Shown here one piece after another: positions 60,229 through 64,000 of a DNA stretch of 64,000 nt (positions are counted from its first letter, which is position 1; every line of letters begins with the position of its first letter). The DNA comes from Myxococcales bacterium (GTDB taxonomy: Bacteria; Myxococcota_A; Polyangia; Polyangiales; Polyangiaceae). Position numbers and translations under genes: made by a program. The stretch spans positions 1 through 64,000 of the forward strand of contig JACRDA010000276.1 in NCBI GenBank assembly GCA_016212965.1. Direction: 5' to 3'. Under the pieces are notes generated by a model, which did no database searches, was not told the origin of the DNA, and saw nothing but the letters and a program-made list of their open reading frames with translations.

Positions 60229-60735
60229 GTTGACGTTGACCTTGACGTTGACGTGGTCGTTGACGGCGACGTCTACGTGGACTTGGTCGGCCGAACCGTT
60301 GACGGGCGTCCTGCCGACGCAACTGGCGCACGTCGTCCGCCGATCCTCGGGCATGTCGAGTTCTCGGCGTCTCGACGTCGACACAGCGCGCCATCGAGCT
60401 CCTCGCCCTCGTGACCGAGGTGTTGGATGACCTGCCCCGCGGTCACGCGGACCGCGGCGACCAGCTGGCCCGAGCGGTGGAGTCCGTGGCGCGGGCGGGG
60501 AGGCGATGGATGTGGGCTGCCCGCGCGAGCCCGCCGGGGCCGCGTCGCTCGACGTATCGAAGCCCAGAGGCCTTGTTGCGCCCGAGCGGGCTCCAACTGC
60601 TCGAGGGCGTAGTCGCGTTGCTCTCGAAGAGGATCGGAGAGCCGCCCACGCTGGGTCGTCCAAGTCCACGTAGACGTCGCCGTCCAAGTCCACGTCAACG
60701 ACCAAGTCAACGTCTACGTCTACGGTTCCGTCCTC
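60229..60735. repeat. Inverted GTYNAC-like hexamer arrays flanking a decayed four-helix-bundle (S23/IVP-like) gene
   Basis: Left arm 60229-60310, right arm 60655-60735; exact inverted core ggcgacgtctacgtggacttgg; inside: STQRAIELLALVTEVLDDLPRGHADRGDQLARAVESVA. Confidence 0.8.
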
Positions 60736-61020
60736 AGGCGACGGCCTGCCGCGCAGATCCCCCGCCACGCCCGCAACGATCGAGCCTCTCTGCCGAGGTA
60801 CTAGGGCCCTCGGGCTCCAGGCCCCAGGCTTCGGGCTGCGGCCTGGGCAGGTGATCTCCTGGGCCCGCCCGCCGGACCCGTGCCCGGGTGTGCTCCGCGG
60901 GCACGAACCATGAGCCGCGCCGCGACCGTCGTGCTACGGCTCCCGGCGTAAGAATGCTTTGGCCAGCGAGCTCGCCGCGTCGAGCCGCGGTGGTTGGGGT
61001 TGAACAAGGAGATTCCGTCA

Positions 61021-62154
61021 ATGAATTCGACCAAGAGCTTGCGACGTGTCACGGCCCTTCCGGCCCTCCTCGTGCTCGTGGGGGCGCCCGTCCTCCTGGC
61101 GGGCGGCTGCAAGAAGGCCCTCTCGGGTGCGCTCGACTGCGATGCCAGCCTGGAGGTGAAGTTCGAGGCGCTCAGCAATGCGGCGGACGCGCTCGTCAAC
61201 GTGAGCACGTCCCTCAAGGCCTCGGTCGCCACGGCCTGCTTCAACATCGCGACCGACCTCGGCGAGGCCCCGCCCGCCGACCCGGCCAACTACACGGACG
61301 ACGACGTCACCACGGCGTGCAACCTCGCGACCGCCGCCCTCAACGCCGAGTTCAGCGGCGGCGCGAACATCAACCTCGTCATCGAGGGTGGGCACTGCGA
61401 GGTCAACGCCCAGGCGCAGTTCAACTGCGAGGCGAGCTGCGACGTGAGCGGCTCCTGCACGCCGGGCTCGATCGAGGTCCAGTGCGATCCGGGCGAGCTC
61501 AGCGTCGTGTGCGAGGGCAGCTGCGACGTCGGCGCCACCTGCGAGGGCAGCGTCACCGTCGAGGCGAACTGCGAGGGTAGCTGCGAGGGCACCTGCAACG
61601 GCACCTGCAACGGCGCGAACTCGAGCGCCTACTGCGCCGGAACCTGCAGCGGCACCTGCTCGGGCGACTGCGTGCTCGACACGGCGGTCCAGGGCGGTTG
61701 CGGCGGCACCGCCAAGTGCACGGGTGGCTGCACCGGCAACTACACGGCGCCGAGCTGCACGGGCACGCTCAACCCGCCCGCGTGCAACATCGACGCCGAG
61801 TGCGAGGCCGGCTGCCAGGGCCAGGCCTCGCTCGAGGCGTCCTGCACGCCGCCGAGCGTCTCGATCGAGGTCGTCGCCGCCGGCAGCGCCAACCTCCAGA
61901 GCACGCTCGAGGCGAATCTCCCCGCCATCTGGAACGCCTTCGAGCTCCAGGGCAGGGTCGCCATCGAGGCCGCGGGCACCGTTGCGACCACCTTCGGCGG
62001 CGTCGTGACGGCGCTCGGCAGCATCCCGGCGTGCGCGCTGCTCTTCGTCGGCGACATCGCCGGCGCGGTCACCGGCACGGTCAGCGCCTCGGCGTCGCTC
62101 AGCGTGAGCGTCAGCGCGAGCGCGTCGGTCGGCGGCTCGGCGAGCGGCGGCTGA
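61021..62154 (+). CDS. Secreted or lipoprotein with CxGxC-type tandem Cys repeats
   Basis: VLLAGGCKK lipobox; CEGSCEGTCNGTCNG...CAGTCSGTCSGDC. Confidence 0.88.
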   Translation: MNSTKSLRRVTALPALLVLVGAPVLLAGGCKKALSGALDCDASLEVKFEALSNAADALVNVSTSLKASVATACFNIATDLGEAPPADPANYTDDDVTTACNLATAALNAEFSGGANINLVIEGGHCEVNAQAQFNCEASCDVSGSCTPGSIEVQCDPGELSVVCEGSCDVGATCEGSVTVEANCEGSCEGTCNGTCNGANSSAYCAGTCSGTCSGDCVLDTAVQGGCGGTAKCTGGCTGNYTAPSCTGTLNPPACNIDAECEAGCQGQASLEASCTPPSVSIEVVAAGSANLQSTLEANLPAIWNAFELQGRVAIEAAGTVATTFGGVVTALGSIPACALLFVGDIAGAVTGTVSASASLSVSVSASASVGGSASGG

Positions 62155-62178
62155 GGCCGCGGCCCAGCCCGACAAGGA

Positions 62179-62219
62179 GCGCGCCGTGCGGGGCCAGCCG
62201 CACGGCGCGCGCCGTTTTT
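62179..62219 (+). terminator. Intrinsic terminator
   Basis: gcgcgccgtgcgg ggccag ccgcacggcgcgc then gccgttttt. Confidence 0.88.
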
Positions 62220-62295
62220 GTGAGCCCTTTTTCGAGCCCTCCCGCTCCCGTCGCGCCTTGACCCGGCCGAGCATTGGCCCTACCTGTTCGCCGCC

Positions 62296-63402
62296 ATGTC
62301 CATCGACCTCGCTGCCGCCCGCGCGGCCCTCGCCGCCGTCCGCGACTCCGACGGGCGCCCGCTCACCGAGCTCGGCGTCGTGCGCGAGCTCGAGCTCGAG
62401 GGCGACGCCGTGCGCGTGGGCATCGCGCTCACCGAGCCCTCCGCCGCCCTGCAAGAGCGGCTCGGCGCCGCCGTCACCGAGGCCCTGCGCGCGCTCGGCG
62501 CCGCCGCGGTCAAGCTCCGCTGGAGCACGCAGGTCGCCGCGCGCGAGATGGGCGAGGACGATCCCTGCCCCGGCGTGCGCAACATCGTGCTCGTCACGAG
62601 CGGCAAGGGCGGCGTCGGCAAGAGCACCGTCGCCACGAACCTGGCCCTCGCGCTCAGTCGCTCGGGCCACCGCGTCGGCCTGCTCGACGCCGACATGTAC
62701 GGGCCCAGCATCCCGACCATGCTCGGCGTGATGGGGCGCCCGACGGCGGCCCCGGACGGTCGCATCACGCCGCTCGAGCGCTTCGGCGTCAAGCTCATGT
62801 CGATCGGCTTTCTGCTCGAGAACGAGCGCAGCGCCGTCATCTGGCGCGGCCCGATGCTGCAGGGCGCGCTCCTGCAGTTCCTGAAGGACGTCGACTGGGG
62901 CGAGCTCGACTACCTCGTGCTCGATCTGCCGCCCGGCACCGGCGACGTCGCCATCACGCTCGCGCAGCGCGTGCGGACGACGGGCGCCGTCGTGGTCACG
63001 ACGCCGCAGGCGGTGGCCCTCGCCGACGTGTTCAAGTCCGTCGCCATGCTGCGCAAGGTCGGCATCGCCGTCCTCGGCGTCATCGAGAACGAGAGCTACT
63101 TCGTGTGCGACGGCTGCGACAAGCGCCACGAGCTGTTCGGCTCGGGCGGCGGCGCGCAGATCGCCGAGTTCGCCGAGGCACCGCTGCTCGGGCAGATCCC
63201 GCTCGATCCGGCCATCCGCGAGTGGGGCGACGCCGGGACGCCGGTCGTGCAGGCGGCGCCCTCGAGCTCGGTCGCCCGCGCCTTCGCGGCGGTGGCCGAG
63301 CAGCTGGTCGAGCGGGTCGAGCTCGCGAACGGTGCGCGACAGCCGACGTTGACGATCGACCGCAGCGGTGGCAAAAACCGCCACCTACCCATCACGCGTT
63401 GA
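62296..63402 (+). CDS. mrp: Mrp/NBP35-type Fe-S carrier P-loop ATPase
   Basis: VTSGKGGVGKSTVATNLALALSRSGHRVGLLDADMYGPSIPTMLG; DLPPGTGDVAI; CDGCDKRHELFG. Confidence 0.95.
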   Translation: MSIDLAAARAALAAVRDSDGRPLTELGVVRELELEGDAVRVGIALTEPSAALQERLGAAVTEALRALGAAAVKLRWSTQVAAREMGEDDPCPGVRNIVLVTSGKGGVGKSTVATNLALALSRSGHRVGLLDADMYGPSIPTMLGVMGRPTAAPDGRITPLERFGVKLMSIGFLLENERSAVIWRGPMLQGALLQFLKDVDWGELDYLVLDLPPGTGDVAITLAQRVRTTGAVVVTTPQAVALADVFKSVAMLRKVGIAVLGVIENESYFVCDGCDKRHELFGSGGGAQIAEFAEAPLLGQIPLDPAIREWGDAGTPVVQAAPSSSVARAFAAVAEQLVERVELANGARQPTLTIDRSGGKNRHLPITR

Positions 63403-63516
63403 CTTCGGGCGACCGAGGCGGAAGCCGACGCAGTCCAATCCCAGACGAGCCATCTCCGAAGGCACGGGCAACGCAGTGAACGAGGACGGGGGAGCGGTCT
63501 CGGTACCGAGGCGGCA

Positions 63517-64000
63517 ATGACGACCGACGAACGACAAGACAACGCGGGCGCCGAGGGCGCTGGTTCAGCGTCCGAGGGCGCTTCTCAGGTGGCGGTCGCA
63601 GGGCAGCCGAGCGACGCCGCTCCGAGCGCGCCCGTCGAGGCGACGGCGCCCGCGCCCGTCGAGGCGACCGCCTCGCCGCCCGTCGTGGCGACGGCGTCCG
63701 CGCCCGTCGATGCGGCCGGCGCCGAGCCGGCGACCGAGGCCCGGTCGCCCGCCGAGGGCGAGGCGCCCGAGACGCCTGCCGGCGCCGAAGGGGCTGAGGT
63801 CCCGGGGACCGCGGCGCCCGAGGGCGCGGCCGCTGCCGCTCCCGACGCCGCGAAGAAGAAGCGCCGTCGCCGTCGTCGCAAGCGCAAGCCGGCCGAGGGC
63901 GCGACCGCGGGGGGCCCGGCGGGCGAGGCGGGGGCGCAGACCTCCGCCGAGGGCGCCGAGGGCGCCGAGGGCGAAGAGGGCGACGAGGACGAGGAATCCG
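63517..64000 (+). CDS. N-terminal part of a protein with disordered Ala/Glu/Pro region and KKKRRRRRRKRK tract; runs off the window
   Basis: Open frame from ATG 63517 to the window end. Confidence 0.6.
   Translation, partial: MTTDERQDNAGAEGAGSASEGASQVAVAGQPSDAAPSAPVEATAPAPVEATASPPVVATASAPVDAAGAEPATEARSPAEGEAPETPAGAEGAEVPGTAAPEGAAAAAPDAAKKKRRRRRRKRKPAEGATAGGPAGEAGAQTSAEGAEGAEGEEGDEDEES

Overview
64 kb of very GC-rich bacterial chromosome. The gene content (many Gly- or Ser/Thr-linker lipoproteins, FGE-domain lipoproteins, NTT-HEAT transporter, DUF2169, DUF4388, HD-GYP) suggests Myxococcota/Polyangia; this is inference, as no rRNA or other taxonomic marker is present. I support about 48 coding regions, one cobalamin riboswitch, one strong intrinsic terminator, several repeat families and several gene relics. 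No tRNA, rRNA, CRISPR array or intact transposase was recognised. Most interesting signals: (1) a well-formed cobalamin riboswitch on the minus strand upstream of a single surface-type lipoprotein (9820-11046) rather than a recognisable B12 transporter; (2) a scrap-yard of gene fragments and repeats at 16.2-17.4 kb: a 21-bp minisatellite, an internally deleted hsdM relic, a duplicated 3' tail of the HD-GYP gene lying 14 kb away, and an array of nested palindromes that recurs at 8.55 kb; (3) inverted arrays of GTYNAC-like hexamers flanking a decayed four-helix-bundle (S23/IVP-like) gene at 60.2-60.7 kb; (4) an operon of a nucleotide-transporter/HEAT/cNMP fusion with a double-domain PPK2; (5) a translationally coupled NodU-type carbamoyltransferase and RaSEA-like radical SAM protein; (6) a truncated, frameshifted vgrG near a DUF2169 gene. 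All calls were made by reading the sequence and supplied ORFs; no database search was run.
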